This document shows, in pieces, positions 8,448 to 17,857 of a stretch of 39,394 nt of DNA; positions within the stretch are counted from its first letter, which is position 1, and each line of letters begins with the position of its first letter. The notes under the pieces were generated by a model. That model did no database searches, had not been told where the DNA came from, and saw only the letters and a list, made by a program, of their open reading frames with translations. The stretch comes from Pseudomonadota bacterium (GTDB lineage Bacteria; Pseudomonadota; Gammaproteobacteria; Steroidobacterales; Steroidobacteraceae). A program made the position numbers and the translations under genes. Location: the NCBI GenBank assembly GCA_025360865.1, contig JANYBG010000096.1:1-39394 (forward strand), read 5' to 3'.

Positions 8448-9824
8448 GTGAAAAATACCGTCGCTGCCCGCATCGTCGTCTTGTTCGCATGGCTCCTCCC
8501 CGTGGCGGCGCAATGCGAGGAACCGAAGTCACTGGCCCTTGTTGGCGGCATGCTGCTGGACGGACGCGGCGCCGCTCCGGTGCATCATGCGGTCATCCTG
8601 ATCCGGGGTGAGCGTATCGTGGCCGCGGGGTCGGCCGCGAGTGTGCGCATCCCACCGGGGACGCCCGTGATCGACACGAGCGGGGCGACGATGCTGCCAG
8701 GACTGGTTGAGTTGCATGCGCATCTGCTGCTCGTCGGTCACGGCGACATCGCCAGCTGGTTCGCCTGGCTCGAAGGCCAGCCAGGTATCTCCACGGAGAG
8801 CGTCATGGCGCTTTCCGCGCGCCAGTTGCTCAGCGCCGGGATCACCTCCGCCATCGATCTGGGTGGACCGCTCGCCGAGAGCGTGAGCATCCGCGATCGA
8901 ATCAGCCGCGGGGAGCTGCCCGGGCCGCGCCTTAGCGTGAGCGGACCCTGGCTGACCTCCAGGCCTGCGATCTTCCCGGCGAAGTACCAGCACATCGTCG
9001 CGACACCCGAGGAGGCCGCCCGCGCCACCGAGGCCAACATCAGCGGCGGTGCCGACATCATCAAGACCCACGGCGCGCTGACGCGCGAGCAATACCGCGC
9101 CATCGTCACGACGGCCCATGACCACAACACCAGAGTGCATGCCCACCTGTACGATGAACAGGAACTGCGCGACGCGTTCGAGGCCGGAGTCGACGTCTTA
9201 CAGCACGTAGGCTCCGCGGGTACGGCTCCGTACGATCCGGAGCTGGTGCGGGCCATCGCCGCGAGCGGCCGGCCGGTCGTGCCGACGGCGGCCCACCGTG
9301 TCTGGGTATTGCCAGCCACGCGGGATTTTCCCGAGCGGCTCGAGGATCCGGTGCTCAGGCGCCAGTTCCCGCCAGCCATGTGGGCTGAGTTGCAGCGCTC
9401 GTTCAAGGGCTTCGCGGATTCGGCGTACTTCCAGGACCACGCTCGCGAGGAATCCCACCGAGAGGAGTCCATTGGCCAATGGATTCGCGCCGGCGCTGTG
9501 ATCGGCATGGGAACCGACAGCGGCTCGCCGCTGAATTTCCACACTGATGCGCTGTGGCGCGAGGCGAAGGTATTCGTGGACCATGGCATGCCGGCTCCCG
9601 AAGTCATCGTGGCGCTCACCGCGGGGGGCGCGCGCATCCTGGGCAAGCAGGACGATCTGGGCACGATCGAGCCGGGCAAGATCGCCGACATCACTGTGGT
9701 GAGGGGAGATCCGCTGCTTGATATGGACGCCCTCGCGAACGTCCAGGTCGTCGTCAAAGGCGGGGTGGCGTACGACCACGCGCGGCCGGTCGACCCGCGG
9801 ACCCTCCCGCCCGCCGCCAGGTAA
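8448..9824 (+). CDS. Exported metal-dependent amidohydrolase (imidazolonepropionase/prolidase-like)
   Basis: The GTG start follows GAGAGG at 5-bp spacing and gives 458 residues. The N-terminus (MKNTVAARIVVLFAWLLPVA) is a signal peptide ending near AQC, so the enzyme is probably periplasmic. The amidohydrolase fold is clear: H90xH92 in LVELHAHLLL, a lysine in GADIIKTHGA, later histidines in RVHAHLYDE and VLQHVG, and the catalytic aspartate in GMGTDSGSP. The C-terminal return to the beta-sandwich is GTIEPGKIADITVV. Relatives cleave dipeptides or cyclic amides; the substrate cannot be told from sequence. The hairpins after parC suggest separate expression. It could also be an Xaa-Pro or Xaa-Arg dipeptidase of the Sgx type. 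Confidence 0.88.
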   Translation: MKNTVAARIVVLFAWLLPVAAQCEEPKSLALVGGMLLDGRGAAPVHHAVILIRGERIVAAGSAASVRIPPGTPVIDTSGATMLPGLVELHAHLLLVGHGDIASWFAWLEGQPGISTESVMALSARQLLSAGITSAIDLGGPLAESVSIRDRISRGELPGPRLSVSGPWLTSRPAIFPAKYQHIVATPEEAARATEANISGGADIIKTHGALTREQYRAIVTTAHDHNTRVHAHLYDEQELRDAFEAGVDVLQHVGSAGTAPYDPELVRAIAASGRPVVPTAAHRVWVLPATRDFPERLEDPVLRRQFPPAMWAELQRSFKGFADSAYFQDHAREESHREESIGQWIRAGAVIGMGTDSGSPLNFHTDALWREAKVFVDHGMPAPEVIVALTAGGARILGKQDDLGTIEPGKIADITVVRGDPLLDMDALANVQVVVKGGVAYDHARPVDPRTLPPAAR

Positions 9825-9901
9825 GCCGGCGCGGGCCCCGGCGGAAAGGGCAGGTTTCGGACGGGCATGGCGGGCGACCGTCGAAGCCGGAATATGTCTG
9901 T

Positions 9902-9930
9902 TTGCGAATGGTAATGATTCGCATTAACAT
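9902..9930 (+). promoter_or_regulatory. Promoter with Fur box upstream of the porin gene
   Basis: TTGCGA (9902-9907) and TAACAT (9925-9930) are 17 bp apart. Lying across the spacer and the -10, positions 9910-9928 (GGTAATGATTCGCATTAAC) match the 19-bp Fur consensus at 14 of 19 positions by my count. A 7-bp inverted repeat, TGCGAAT (9903-9909) and ATTCGCA (9917-9923), overlaps it. Fur with iron would block RNA polymerase, so the downstream porin should rise under iron limitation. The 253-bp gap holding it contains no other gene. Confidence 0.7.
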
Positions 9931-10077
9931 CCTTAGGAGTTCGAGTCGGCTGCGGGGCGGCCGCTTCAGGTGTGCCGGGTCAACTTGAACATCCTGCCCC
10001 ACCCGCCCCACCCGTGCGGCTGACCAGTGGAGTGCCGCCTGACCACCACCGGTGCCAAGAACCACGGACGCTACCTC

Positions 10078-11589
10078 ATGAACCGCGACCCGAAATCCCG
10101 AGCCGCTGGCCTGCTCATCGCAGGCGCCCTCAGCCTGAGCGCGCCGGCTCTCGCGAGCCCCGAGCAGGACGCGCGCCTGGATGCGATGCAGCGGCAGCTG
10201 CGGCAGATGCAGGCGACCCTGGGGCAGCTGGCGGACGAGAACCGAGCGTTGCGCGAGCACGGGACCGAAGTCGACCAACAGCTCGCGCAGATGAAAGCCC
10301 AGGCCTCCTCAGGTGCCGGCACGGTCGCCCAGGCCCCCGCCGCGAGCGGCGCGCCGCCGGCGGCCACCGCGCCCGGTGCGACCCCCGCGAACGCACCGCC
10401 CTCGAGTGGGAGCCCTGGGGCCACGCCGTTGGGCGATACGCTCGCCGCCGCTGGGCGGAACTTGCGACTATGGGGGTACGGTGAAATCTATTACATCAAT
10501 CCGACCGGGGTGCGCGGTGACACGACCATGGACCTGGCGCGCGCGGTGTTCGGCATCGGCTACCGGCTCGATGACCAGACCGAGTTCAACTCCGAGTACG
10601 AGGTGGAGCACAGCGTCGTCTCCGCCAATGATGTCGGTGAGTTCGAGGTCGAGCAGTTCTACGTCGATCGGCGCCTGAATGACTCGGTCAGCGCGCGCGC
10701 GGGCCTGTTCCTCATGCCCTTTGGCCTGCTCAACGAGAACCACGAGCCGACCGCCTTCTACGGCGTGCAGCGCAACTTCGTCGAGACCCTGATCATTCCC
10801 AGCACCTGGCGCGAGGGCGGTTTCAACCTGCACGGCACGACCCCGAGCGGCTTCGCCTGGAACGCAGGTGTGGTCACGGGCCTCAACCTGTCCGCATGGG
10901 ACTTCGCTCCCCAGGTGCCTCCGTACCACACCGCGCTGCAGCTGCAGAACAACGGCATCGCCCCGATGCAGGCATCGCATCAGGAGTTGTCGAACGCCAA
11001 CGCCCGTCACCTGTCGCAGTACCTGGCGCTGGGCTACTACGGCATCCCCGGGCTTACCTTGGGGGCGGCCATCAGCAGCGGCGACGCGGTGCCGGTGCCC
11101 CCAGCCCGCGGCCAGCGAACGCCCGGAGACCCGCGCGTCACCCTGTGGGAGGGACATGCGCGCTGGACGCCGGGCAGGTGGGACCTTTCCGCGCTCTACG
11201 CGCACGGGCACCTCAGCAAGCTGTACGACGTTAACGCGGCCAACCCCGGTGCGCCCAACCCGATCCCGAGTAACTTCTACGGTTACTACGGCGAGGCGGC
11301 CTACCTGCTGTGGGAGCACAACGAATACCGCTTCAACCCCTTCGCGCGCTACGAGTACTACACGCTGGGGTCAAGCTGGGCCGGCACGACCGGACCCACG
11401 CTCCCCAGCGGCAACGTGGCGTTGGAGGGCGGCGCCTACGGCCCGTGGCCGCTGAACCATGACCGCGTGTGGACGGCGGGCGCGAACTTCTACATCGGAC
11501 CGCACTTGGTGCTCAAGGCTGATTACCAGTGGTTCGACGTGAACTCGCGGTTCCGGCGCGTCGACCTGGGCCTGGGGGTGAATTTCTAG
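10078..11589 (+). CDS. Outer-membrane porin with N-terminal coiled coil, probably Fur-regulated
   Basis: The product has 503 residues. A signal peptide (MNRDPKSRAAGLLIAGALSL, cleaved after ALA) is followed by a heptad-like Q/L-rich coiled coil (about residues 28-75) and then an Ala/Pro/Gly-rich linker. A beta-barrel of alternating polar and aromatic strands fills the rest and ends in VDLGLGVNF, whose terminal Phe is the outer-membrane assembly signal. The barrel resembles phosphate-selective (OprO/OprP-type) and DcaP-like porins, whose N-terminal coiled coils are known. Substrate is unknown. The start ATG has no strong ribosome-binding site but directly precedes the signal peptide; in-frame GTG codons lie upstream. 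Fur control is inferred from the box in its promoter. Confidence 0.85.
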   Translation: MNRDPKSRAAGLLIAGALSLSAPALASPEQDARLDAMQRQLRQMQATLGQLADENRALREHGTEVDQQLAQMKAQASSGAGTVAQAPAASGAPPAATAPGATPANAPPSSGSPGATPLGDTLAAAGRNLRLWGYGEIYYINPTGVRGDTTMDLARAVFGIGYRLDDQTEFNSEYEVEHSVVSANDVGEFEVEQFYVDRRLNDSVSARAGLFLMPFGLLNENHEPTAFYGVQRNFVETLIIPSTWREGGFNLHGTTPSGFAWNAGVVTGLNLSAWDFAPQVPPYHTALQLQNNGIAPMQASHQELSNANARHLSQYLALGYYGIPGLTLGAAISSGDAVPVPPARGQRTPGDPRVTLWEGHARWTPGRWDLSALYAHGHLSKLYDVNAANPGAPNPIPSNFYGYYGEAAYLLWEHNEYRFNPFARYEYYTLGSSWAGTTGPTLPSGNVALEGGAYGPWPLNHDRVWTAGANFYIGPHLVLKADYQWFDVNSRFRRVDLGLGVNF

Positions 11590-11612
11590 CGCGCAAGGGC
11601 GGGGTGGGGCCG

Positions 11613-13658
11613 TCAGGCCTGCAGTACGACTTGCTCGGGCTCGTTGACGAAGTAGCCCTGGATGTACTGCACGCCGACCTGCCACAGCACCGCCATGGTA
11701 TTGGCGTCCTCGACGCGCTCGGCCACGGTCTGGATCTTGTTCTTGCGCGCGGCCTCCACCAGGACGCGCACGCGCTGCTGCAGCTGCGGGTCCCCGGCGA
11801 GTCCCTGCACGAGCGTGCCGTCGATCTTCACGAAGTCCAGCGGCACTGACTCGAGCATGCCGAGGCTGTTACGGCCGGACCCGAAACCCTCGAGCGCGAA
11901 GCGGAACTTGCGCTCGCGCAGCGCACTCGCCAGAGCCTTCACCTCCGGCACGTGGGTCGCCGCGGTTTCCTCTGTGACCTGGAAGCACAGCCGCTGTGGT
12001 TGCGCGCGGGTGGAGCGCAGGTGGTTGTCAAGCCATTCGACGAAGCCGCCATCGCGCGCGGTCTCACGCGAGAGCCGCACGAACAGGCACTCGGGGGTCT
12101 TCTGCGCGGCGAAGGACAACGAGGCCCCCACCACCCAGCGGTCGATATTCCTGAGCAGGTCATTGCGTCCCGCGGCCGACATGAACTCCGACGGCAGCAC
12201 TTCCTTGCCCTGCGTGTCGATCATGCGCACCAGTACATCGAACATCCGGGGATCATCCCCCTGCAGGCTCGCGATCGGCTGCTGGACCAGCCGGAAGCGG
12301 TTCTCCATGAGCGCCGCCTTGATGTGCTTCACCCACACCTGGTCGTAGGACATGACGCGGCTGTCGGTGTCGGCGCGGTCGGAGGTGATGCTCTGGTTGC
12401 CCCCGCGCGTGACGCCCTTGCGCGCGCTTTCCATGGCATCGGCGAGCAGCGCGTCCAGCCGCGCATCCCCGGGGGACACAACCGACAGGCCAAGCGTGCA
12501 GGTGACCGACACTGACTTGTCGTTCACGCGCATCACCTGCTTGGCGATGCGCGCGAGCAGCCGTTCGCTCCAGGCGCTGATGTCGTGCTCGTTGCCGCGC
12601 TCGAGCAGCGCGGCGAAGCGCACGCCTCCCATGCGCCCGACCAGTTCCTTCGGGTGCAGTGATTCCTTGAACAGCCGGGCGACCTCGGTGAAGACCTCCT
12701 CGCTCGCGGCCGCGCCGACGATGCGCTCGAGTGTGGCGAACTTGTCGATGCGCATCACGGCGATACAGCGCACGCCGCCGGGGGTCGGTGTGGAGAGTCG
12801 CTCGGCAAGCGCCACCAGCAGGTCCGTGCGCCGCATGAGGCCGGCGGCGATCTCCGGGCGTGGCGCGGGCGCGGTCACCGCGACCAGCACGTGGTCATCG
12901 CGCCTCCGCGAGGGCACCACCAGGCGCACGCATGGCTCGCCCTCGTATTCCCCGAGCGCGAGGGTCATCTCGATCGGCAGCACAGTGCCGTCGTTGAGCA
13001 GCGCGTTGGCGCGCAGCGTGTGGCCGCTCCAGCGGCCCTGTTGGCAGGCGGCGAGCGCCCCGCGCAACGCGGCGTGCGTTGATTCCTCGAAGAGGTCCAT
13101 CACCGGCTGGCCGGTGACACCGTCCTCGACGGCGTAGAGCTTGTGCCAGGCGTTATTGGTGTCGGTGACGATGCCTTCCTGCACCTGGATGATGGCGTCG
13201 TTGGAGTGCTGCAGCACGTTGTCCAGCTGGCTACGCGCGTCGTGCGCGGTCTTGACCGTCGTCTCCAGCTCGCGCGCGGCGCGGAACACCTTGAGCTCCC
13301 GCAGGACCACGGCCTCAAGGCGCGCGGGGCAGGCAAGGGTCACGACATCGCGCGCCCCCAGGCTCAGGGCCTGCGCGACCTGCGCCTCATCAAAAGCCGG
13401 GGCCAGCAGCAGCACGGGCACGGCCGGGGCGAACTGGTCCCGGAGGCCGATAACGGGGGCGAGTTCCGCGGGCGTGCTGGCCACGTGCACCACCAGCTGC
13501 GGGTTCAACTGCGTGAGCGCGTCCCCAAGGTCGCGAAGCGCGGGCAGCCAGGTGCAGTGAACGGCCTGTCCGGCGCGGCGCATGACGCTATTGATGGCCT
13601 CGACCGGGTCGCGGGCCACGCTGAGCACTATCAGCGGAACCGCGTTCTGCTCGGACAA
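11613..13658 (-). CDS. fimX: FimX-like degenerate REC-PAS-GGDEF-EAL protein
   Basis: With the TTG start the protein has 681 residues, close to the 691 of Pseudomonas FimX, and the same domain order: an atypical receiver (about 1-125), PAS (145-250), GGDEF (280-430) and EAL (450-675). GGDEF reads GGVRF, EAL reads DVL at 474-476, the usual NLS site reads RLS, and the DDFGTGYSS loop reads EGFGSGRNS. It should therefore neither make nor cleave c-di-GMP. Pseudomonas FimX likewise has EVL near the same position and binds c-di-GMP as a receptor that controls type IV pilus assembly. TTG is chosen because GGAG lies 7 bp before it; an upstream in-frame GTG at 13682 has no such site. It converges on the porin gene. 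Confidence 0.85.
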   Translation of the reverse strand: MSEQNAVPLIVLSVARDPVEAINSVMRRAGQAVHCTWLPALRDLGDALTQLNPQLVVHVASTPAELAPVIGLRDQFAPAVPVLLLAPAFDEAQVAQALSLGARDVVTLACPARLEAVVLRELKVFRAARELETTVKTAHDARSQLDNVLQHSNDAIIQVQEGIVTDTNNAWHKLYAVEDGVTGQPVMDLFEESTHAALRGALAACQQGRWSGHTLRANALLNDGTVLPIEMTLALGEYEGEPCVRLVVPSRRRDDHVLVAVTAPAPRPEIAAGLMRRTDLLVALAERLSTPTPGGVRCIAVMRIDKFATLERIVGAAASEEVFTEVARLFKESLHPKELVGRMGGVRFAALLERGNEHDISAWSERLLARIAKQVMRVNDKSVSVTCTLGLSVVSPGDARLDALLADAMESARKGVTRGGNQSITSDRADTDSRVMSYDQVWVKHIKAALMENRFRLVQQPIASLQGDDPRMFDVLVRMIDTQGKEVLPSEFMSAAGRNDLLRNIDRWVVGASLSFAAQKTPECLFVRLSRETARDGGFVEWLDNHLRSTRAQPQRLCFQVTEETAATHVPEVKALASALRERKFRFALEGFGSGRNSLGMLESVPLDFVKIDGTLVQGLAGDPQLQQRVRVLVEAARKNKIQTVAERVEDANTMAVLWQVGVQYIQGYFVNEPEQVVLQA

Positions 13659-13963
13659 AGGGGATCTCCAAAACACGCACACAGGGGCGGAGCGAGTCTA
13701 GCACCCGGCAATTGGGCGCCCGCGTGATGAGCCTCCCGGAAAGCCAACAGTGCAAAGCCGAGGAAGGCTCGGGGCCGGGCGTCCCAGCGGGCACCGGTGG
13801 CGCAAGCGGATGGCCCGCGACCCTGAATCGCGAGGGCCCGGCGGCCGCTGGAGCGCTGCGGGCCCATCCGGGCGCGAACTGGCGGGGGGTAGGGGGATGC
13901 CGGTATCATACGCCGCCCTTTGGGCAGGCCGCGCCCGGCGCCGCCCTTCATCGCGAGACACAC
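13659..13963. other. 305-bp divergent intergenic region, fimX-like / efp
   Basis: No gene is supported here, although the efp frame is open upstream of its start; that extension is Gly/Pro/Arg-rich and unlike EF-P. The region must hold promoters for both neighbours. TATCAT at 13904-13909 resembles a -10 element and would start efp mRNA near 13916, but no good -35 is seen at 16-18 bp. A short 5-bp stem (CCGAG/CTCGG) lies near 13758-13772. Confidence 0.4.
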
Positions 13964-14533
13964 ATGGCCAGTTACACAACCAGCGAAGTCCGTGGCGGGC
14001 TGAAGGTCCTGCTCGATGGTGACCCATACGCGGTGATCGAAAACGAGTTCGTGAAGCCGGGCAAGGGCCAGGCCTTCAATCGCATCAAGGTGCGAAACCT
14101 CAAGACCGGTCGCACGATCGAGAAAACATTCCGTTCCGGCGAGTCGCTGGAAGGGGCGGATGTCGTCGACACCGAGATGCAGTACCTGTACCAAGAAGGG
14201 GACTTCTGGCACTTCATGCAGCCGGAGAGCTTCGAGCAGTACACCGCCGACAAGTCCGCCATTGGCGATGCCGCGCAGTGGCTCAAGGACGGCACCGTGT
14301 GCATCATCACGCTGTGGAACAACGTGCCGCTGGTGGTCACCCCGCCGCCGCACATCGAGCTAAAGATCATCGAGACGGACCCGGGGCTGCGGGGCGACAC
14401 CGCCACCGGCGGTCAGAAGTCCGCCAAGGTCGAGACCGGCGCCGTCATCCGCGTGCCGTTGTTCCTGAACGAGGGTGAAGTGATCCGCATCGACACGCGC
14501 ACCGGCGAGTATGTCTCGCGCGCCAAGCAGTAG
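13964..14533 (+). CDS. efp: Elongation factor P
   Basis: The protein has 189 residues with the KOW-like N-domain and two OB domains, ending in the EF-P signature [18 protein letters not shown] motif (here [11 protein letters not shown]). EF-P relieves ribosomes stalled on proline runs. The tip loop reads [11 protein letters not shown], placing the modified lysine at K34, exactly as in E. coli. It is the (R)-beta-lysine type rather than the arginine-rhamnosylated type. In agreement, the ligase gene epmA is only 1.5 kb away on the other strand. The aminomutase gene epmB, often beside efp in gammaproteobacteria, is not in the window. The start agrees with the family N-terminus. Confidence 0.97.
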   Translation: MASYTTSEVRGGLKVLLDGDPYAVIENEFVKPGKGQAFNRIKVRNLKTGRTIEKTFRSGESLEGADVVDTEMQYLYQEGDFWHFMQPESFEQYTADKSAIGDAAQWLKDGTVCIITLWNNVPLVVTPPPHIELKIIETDPGLRGDTATGGQKSAKVETGAVIRVPLFLNEGEVIRIDTRTGEYVSRAKQ

Positions 14534-14535
14534 GT

Positions 14536-15468
14536 TCAGCGCGCCGCCGATTCTGGCGCTTCCCTGAGGTTCGCCGTCACGCTTTCCAGCCGCGTCCCGC
14601 GCAGTCCGTCCGCGGCGTATAGCAGCAGCGCCAGCCAGATCAGCGCGAAACCCGCGGCGCGCGCCCCGGTGAAGCTCTCGTGGTACAGCAGCACGCCTGA
14701 GAGCAGCTGCAGGCTCGGACCGATGTACTGCAGAACCCCGACGGTCGAGTAGGGCAATAGGCGCGCCGCATAGGCGAACAGGAACAGCGGCACGGCCGTC
14801 ACCAGCCCCGCTCCCACCAGCAGGCTGTTGACCTCAGGGCTCGAGTGCCCGAGCGCTCCGACACCGACATGCTCACACCAGATGATGTAGGTGGCCGCCA
14901 GCGGCAGCAGCACCAGTGTCTCCGTGGCAAGGCCCGGCAGCGCCTCAACGCTCATCACCTTGCGCAGCAGGCCGTAGAGGGAAAAGCTCAGCGCGAGCGT
15001 CATGGCGATCCACGGCGGGCGGCCGGCCTCGAAAGTGAGGTAGGCCACGGCGATAGCCGCGAGCGTCACCGCCGTCCACTGCACGCGGTTGAGGCGCTCG
15101 TGCAGGAAGAAGATCCCGAGCACGACATTCACGAGTGGATTGATGTAGTAGCCCAGGCTCGTCTCAACGATGTGCCCGTGCGTGGCGCCCCACACGTACA
15201 CCAGCCAGTTGGTGGTAACCAGCAGCGCGGTGAGCACCAACCGGCCAAGCAGCTTGGGTTTCCCCAGGGTCTGGCGCAGTGCGCCGATCTGCCCCGTCAG
15301 GAGCATGTAGCCGAGGATGAAGAAGCACGACCAAACGATGCGGTGGGCGATGATCTGCAGCGAAGGCACATCCTTCAGCTCGTGCAGGTAGATCGGCAGC
15401 ATCCCCCATAGCGTGAACGCGGCGGCGCCCGCGGCGAGGCCGCGCCCCGACAGTCGCGCGGTCGTCAT
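14536..15468 (-). CDS. rarD: EamA-family transporter, RarD type
   Basis: This 310-residue protein has about ten hydrophobic segments, two EamA repeats. It carries the RarD features LWGMLPIYLHELKDVPSLQI and LQYIGPSLQLLSGVLLYHE. It is an inner-membrane permease of the drug/metabolite transporter superfamily; the E. coli protein was named for chloramphenicol sensitivity, and its true substrate is unclear. Its ATG overlaps the msrC stop by 4 bp (ATGA), making it the last gene of the SCO-psd-epmA-msrC-rarD run. It converges on efp with 2 bp between stops. Confidence 0.9.
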   Translation of the reverse strand: MTTARLSGRGLAAGAAAFTLWGMLPIYLHELKDVPSLQIIAHRIVWSCFFILGYMLLTGQIGALRQTLGKPKLLGRLVLTALLVTTNWLVYVWGATHGHIVETSLGYYINPLVNVVLGIFFLHERLNRVQWTAVTLAAIAVAYLTFEAGRPPWIAMTLALSFSLYGLLRKVMSVEALPGLATETLVLLPLAATYIIWCEHVGVGALGHSSPEVNSLLVGAGLVTAVPLFLFAYAARLLPYSTVGVLQYIGPSLQLLSGVLLYHESFTGARAAGFALIWLALLLYAADGLRGTRLESVTANLREAPESAAR

Positions 15469-15959
15469 CGCGCGGCGACCGCGGCGAGGAACACCCGGGC
15501 GAGGGCCTCAAGGCCGCGCGCGTCGTCCGCGTCGAAGCGACTGGCCTCGGGACTGTCGATGTCCAGCACACCCAGCAGGGTGTCGCCGGCCATGAGCGGC
15601 ACCACGAGCTCCGAGCGCGAGGCGGCATCGCAGGCGATGTGGCCCGGAAACAGGTGGACGTCCGGGACGAGTTGCGTGCGTCGCTCGAGCGCGGCCGTGC
15701 CGCACACGCCACGCCCCAGCGCGATCCGCACGCAGGCGGGCTTGCCCTGGAAGGGGCCCACCACCAGCCCCCCGTCCTTGAGGAAGTAGAACCCGGCCCA
15801 GTTCACGCGCGGCAGCGCATCGAACAGGAGCGCCGCGGTGTTGGCCGCGTTGGCCACGAAGTCGCGCTCACCTGCGAGCAGGGCGGTCAGTTCCCGCGCG
15901 AGGCGCGCGTAATCGGCCGGCTTGTCCTGGAACTCATAGCGCTGGGTCGTGAAGGTCAT
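15465..15959 (-). CDS. msrC: Free methionine-(R)-sulfoxide reductase (GAF-type)
   Basis: The 164-residue protein is a single GAF domain of the YebR/fRMsr class. It reduces free Met-(R)-sulfoxide with thioredoxin as electron source. The three functional cysteines are C76 (PACVRI), C86 (RGVCGTA) and C110 (GHIACDAAS), equivalent to E. coli C84, C94 and C118. The segments NWAGFYFL and GVLDIDSPE are also family signatures. It lies 33 bp after epmA and overlaps rarD, so it is in the same operon. This is a cytoplasmic antioxidant repair enzyme. Confidence 0.93.
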   Translation of the reverse strand: MTFTTQRYEFQDKPADYARLARELTALLAGERDFVANAANTAALLFDALPRVNWAGFYFLKDGGLVVGPFQGKPACVRIALGRGVCGTAALERRTQLVPDVHLFPGHIACDAASRSELVVPLMAGDTLLGVLDIDSPEASRFDADDARGLEALARVFLAAVAAR

Positions 15960-15992
15960 CCATGGCCTGTGCGGATAAAGGGGGGCGCATTC

Positions 15993-16979
15993 TCAGGCAC
16001 GCGGGGTGGGGAACGCCAATACCTCTTCGATGTGGTTGGCGCCGGTGGCGAGCATGAGCACCCGGTCAAGGCCCACGGCGACGCCTGCGCAGTCAGGCAG
16101 CCCGCTTTGGAGCGCGGCCAGCAGGCGCTCGTCAAGGGGATGTAGCGGAAGGCCCGCCCGCGCGCGCGCGGTGTTGTCCGCCTCGAAGCGGGCGCGCTGC
16201 TCGGCGGGGTCCACCAGCTCGTGGAAGCCATTCGCAAGCTCCATCCCCCGCGCGTACAGCTCGAAGCGCTGCGCGGCGCGCGGGTCGGCCGGGTCCAGGC
16301 GCGCAAGGGCCGCCTGGCTCGCCGGGTAGCCGTGGATGAAGCTCAGCCCCTCGCCCCCGAGCCGGGGGCCGATCACCGAACCCATCAGCAGTTCAAGGTA
16401 ATCATCGCGATCCAGCCCGGTGCCCCTGGCCAGGTCCAGGTGCGCGGCCGCGCGGGCGAGCTGGTCGAGCCCGGCCTCGAAGGGATCCAGGTTCAGTTCC
16501 CGCAGGAACACCTCGCGGTAGGTCAGGCGCTGCGCGGGCGCCGCCGCGGCGGCGGGCCCGAGCAGGCAGCCCACAAGCTGCGCGACTTCATCCATGAGTT
16601 GCCCGAGCGAGTACCCGAGCCGGTACCACTCGAGCAGCGTGAACTCGGGGTTGTGCACGCGCCCGGTCTCAAGCGCCCGCGCCACGTGGCACACCTGGAA
16701 GATGTCCCCGCTGCCCGCGGCCAGCAAGCGCTTCATGGCGTACTCGGGCGAGGTATGCAGGAAAAAGCGCGCCGGGGAGCCGCCGGCGGTGTGCGGGCCG
16801 AGCGCAACGGTCGCCGAGTGGATGTGCACATCACTCACTGGCGCGTTGACGATGATCGGGGTGTCCACCTCGAGCACGCCACGAGCGGCGAAGAATTCGC
16901 GTACGCCGGCCAGCAGCCGTGCGCGCGCCACGAGACGCTCGCGCGAGGCTCCAGGCCGCCAGTCCGCGCCCTCCTTCAT
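15993..16979 (-). CDS. epmA: EF-P (R)-beta-lysine ligase
   Basis: The 328-residue product is a class II lysyl-tRNA-synthetase-like protein without the N-terminal anticodon-binding domain, the defining architecture of EpmA (PoxA/GenX). Motif 2 is visible at [20 protein letters not shown] followed by FTLLEWYR, and motif 3 at [12 protein letters not shown]. It activates (R)-beta-lysine and attaches it to K34 of EF-P. Its substrate gene, efp, is about 1.5 kb away on the opposite strand. Its ATG overlaps the psd stop (ATGA). The short length and lack of an OB domain exclude LysS. Confidence 0.95.
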   Translation of the reverse strand: MKEGADWRPGASRERLVARARLLAGVREFFAARGVLEVDTPIIVNAPVSDVHIHSATVALGPHTAGGSPARFFLHTSPEYAMKRLLAAGSGDIFQVCHVARALETGRVHNPEFTLLEWYRLGYSLGQLMDEVAQLVGCLLGPAAAAAPAQRLTYREVFLRELNLDPFEAGLDQLARAAAHLDLARGTGLDRDDYLELLMGSVIGPRLGGEGLSFIHGYPASQAALARLDPADPRAAQRFELYARGMELANGFHELVDPAEQRARFEADNTARARAGLPLHPLDERLLAALQSGLPDCAGVAVGLDRVLMLATGANHIEEVLAFPTPRA

Positions 16980-17848
16980 CGCATCCGGGCGAGGGTCTGG
17001 CCGACGCGGATCTCCCCGCCCGGGGAAATCCTTGGCAGCCAGTCGGCTGCGCCGGGCGGCAGCAGCAGGATGACGGTGGAGCCCATGTTGAAGCGACCCA
17101 TCTCAGCTGACTTCGGCAGCGTCGCCCCGGCGGGTACGGACAGAACCTCGCGCCGGCGGGGGCGACGCGGGGTGACGTCCCCGTGCCACACGGTCGTCAT
17201 GCTGCCGACGAACAGCGCACCCACCAGCACCATGGCGAAGGTGAGCGGGCCGTTCTCGAATACGCAGACCACGCGCTCGTTGCGCGCGAAGAGCCCGGGG
17301 ACGTTCGACGCGGTGGTGGCGTTGACGCTGAAGAGGCTTCCGGGCACGTACCAGGCCGCGCGCAGCGTCCCGGTCAGCGGCATGTGGATGCGGTGGTAGT
17401 TGAACGGGGCGAGGTACAGCGTCGCGAACGCGCCGCCGTTGAATACCCGGGGCCAGATCTGCCGCTCATCCAGCAGCGCCTCGAGGGTGTAGGCATGGTC
17501 CTTGGCCTGCACCAGGTACGAGCCATCGAGCCGGCCGATCTGGCTCACCGCCCCATCCACCGGGGATACCAGTGCAGTGGGGTCCGCATCCGCTGGACGC
17601 GCGCCGGCTCGCAGCGCGCGCGTGAAGAAGGCGTTGAAGCTCTCGAAGCGAGTCGGATCCGGCTGCTCCGCGTCACTCATGTCCGGGTGGAATCCGCCGC
17701 AGAAGCTTTCGATGAGAGTGTTCTTGATGAATGGGGTGCGTGAGCGCGTCGCGCTGTACACGAGGCTCGTCAGCCAGTGCTGGGGCAGCAGGTACTGCAG
17801 CGCGATGAAGGCGCGGGCGGAGGGGCTGATTGGATCACGGTTCGCCAT
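16976..17848 (-). CDS. psd: Phosphatidylserine decarboxylase proenzyme
   Basis: The protein has 290 residues. The self-cleavage motif is MGST at 255-258; S257 becomes the pyruvoyl group of the small subunit. D98 (SPVDGA) and H155 (FNYHRIHMP) fill the positions of the E. coli Asp-His-Ser triad. The enzyme converts phosphatidylserine to phosphatidylethanolamine at the inner membrane. In E. coli, psd and epmA are also genome neighbours, so the pairing here is conserved. The gene starts 9 bp after the SCO gene and overlaps epmA. Confidence 0.96.
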   Translation of the reverse strand: MANRDPISPSARAFIALQYLLPQHWLTSLVYSATRSRTPFIKNTLIESFCGGFHPDMSDAEQPDPTRFESFNAFFTRALRAGARPADADPTALVSPVDGAVSQIGRLDGSYLVQAKDHAYTLEALLDERQIWPRVFNGGAFATLYLAPFNYHRIHMPLTGTLRAAWYVPGSLFSVNATTASNVPGLFARNERVVCVFENGPLTFAMVLVGALFVGSMTTVWHGDVTPRRPRRREVLSVPAGATLPKSAEMGRFNMGSTVILLLPPGAADWLPRISPGGEIRVGQTLARMR

Positions 17849-17857
17849 GGGATGAGC

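Noticed and set aside
9826-9843. Terminator-like stem after the amidohydrolase gene (GCCGG/CCGGC)
   Set aside because: Only 5 bp can pair and no T run follows; stems of this size are expected by chance in such G+C-rich DNA.
13712-13963. An 84-residue N-terminal extension of EF-P
   Set aside because: EF-P starts with MASYTT in register with E. coli K34; the extension is Gly/Pro/Arg-rich and unlike any EF-P.
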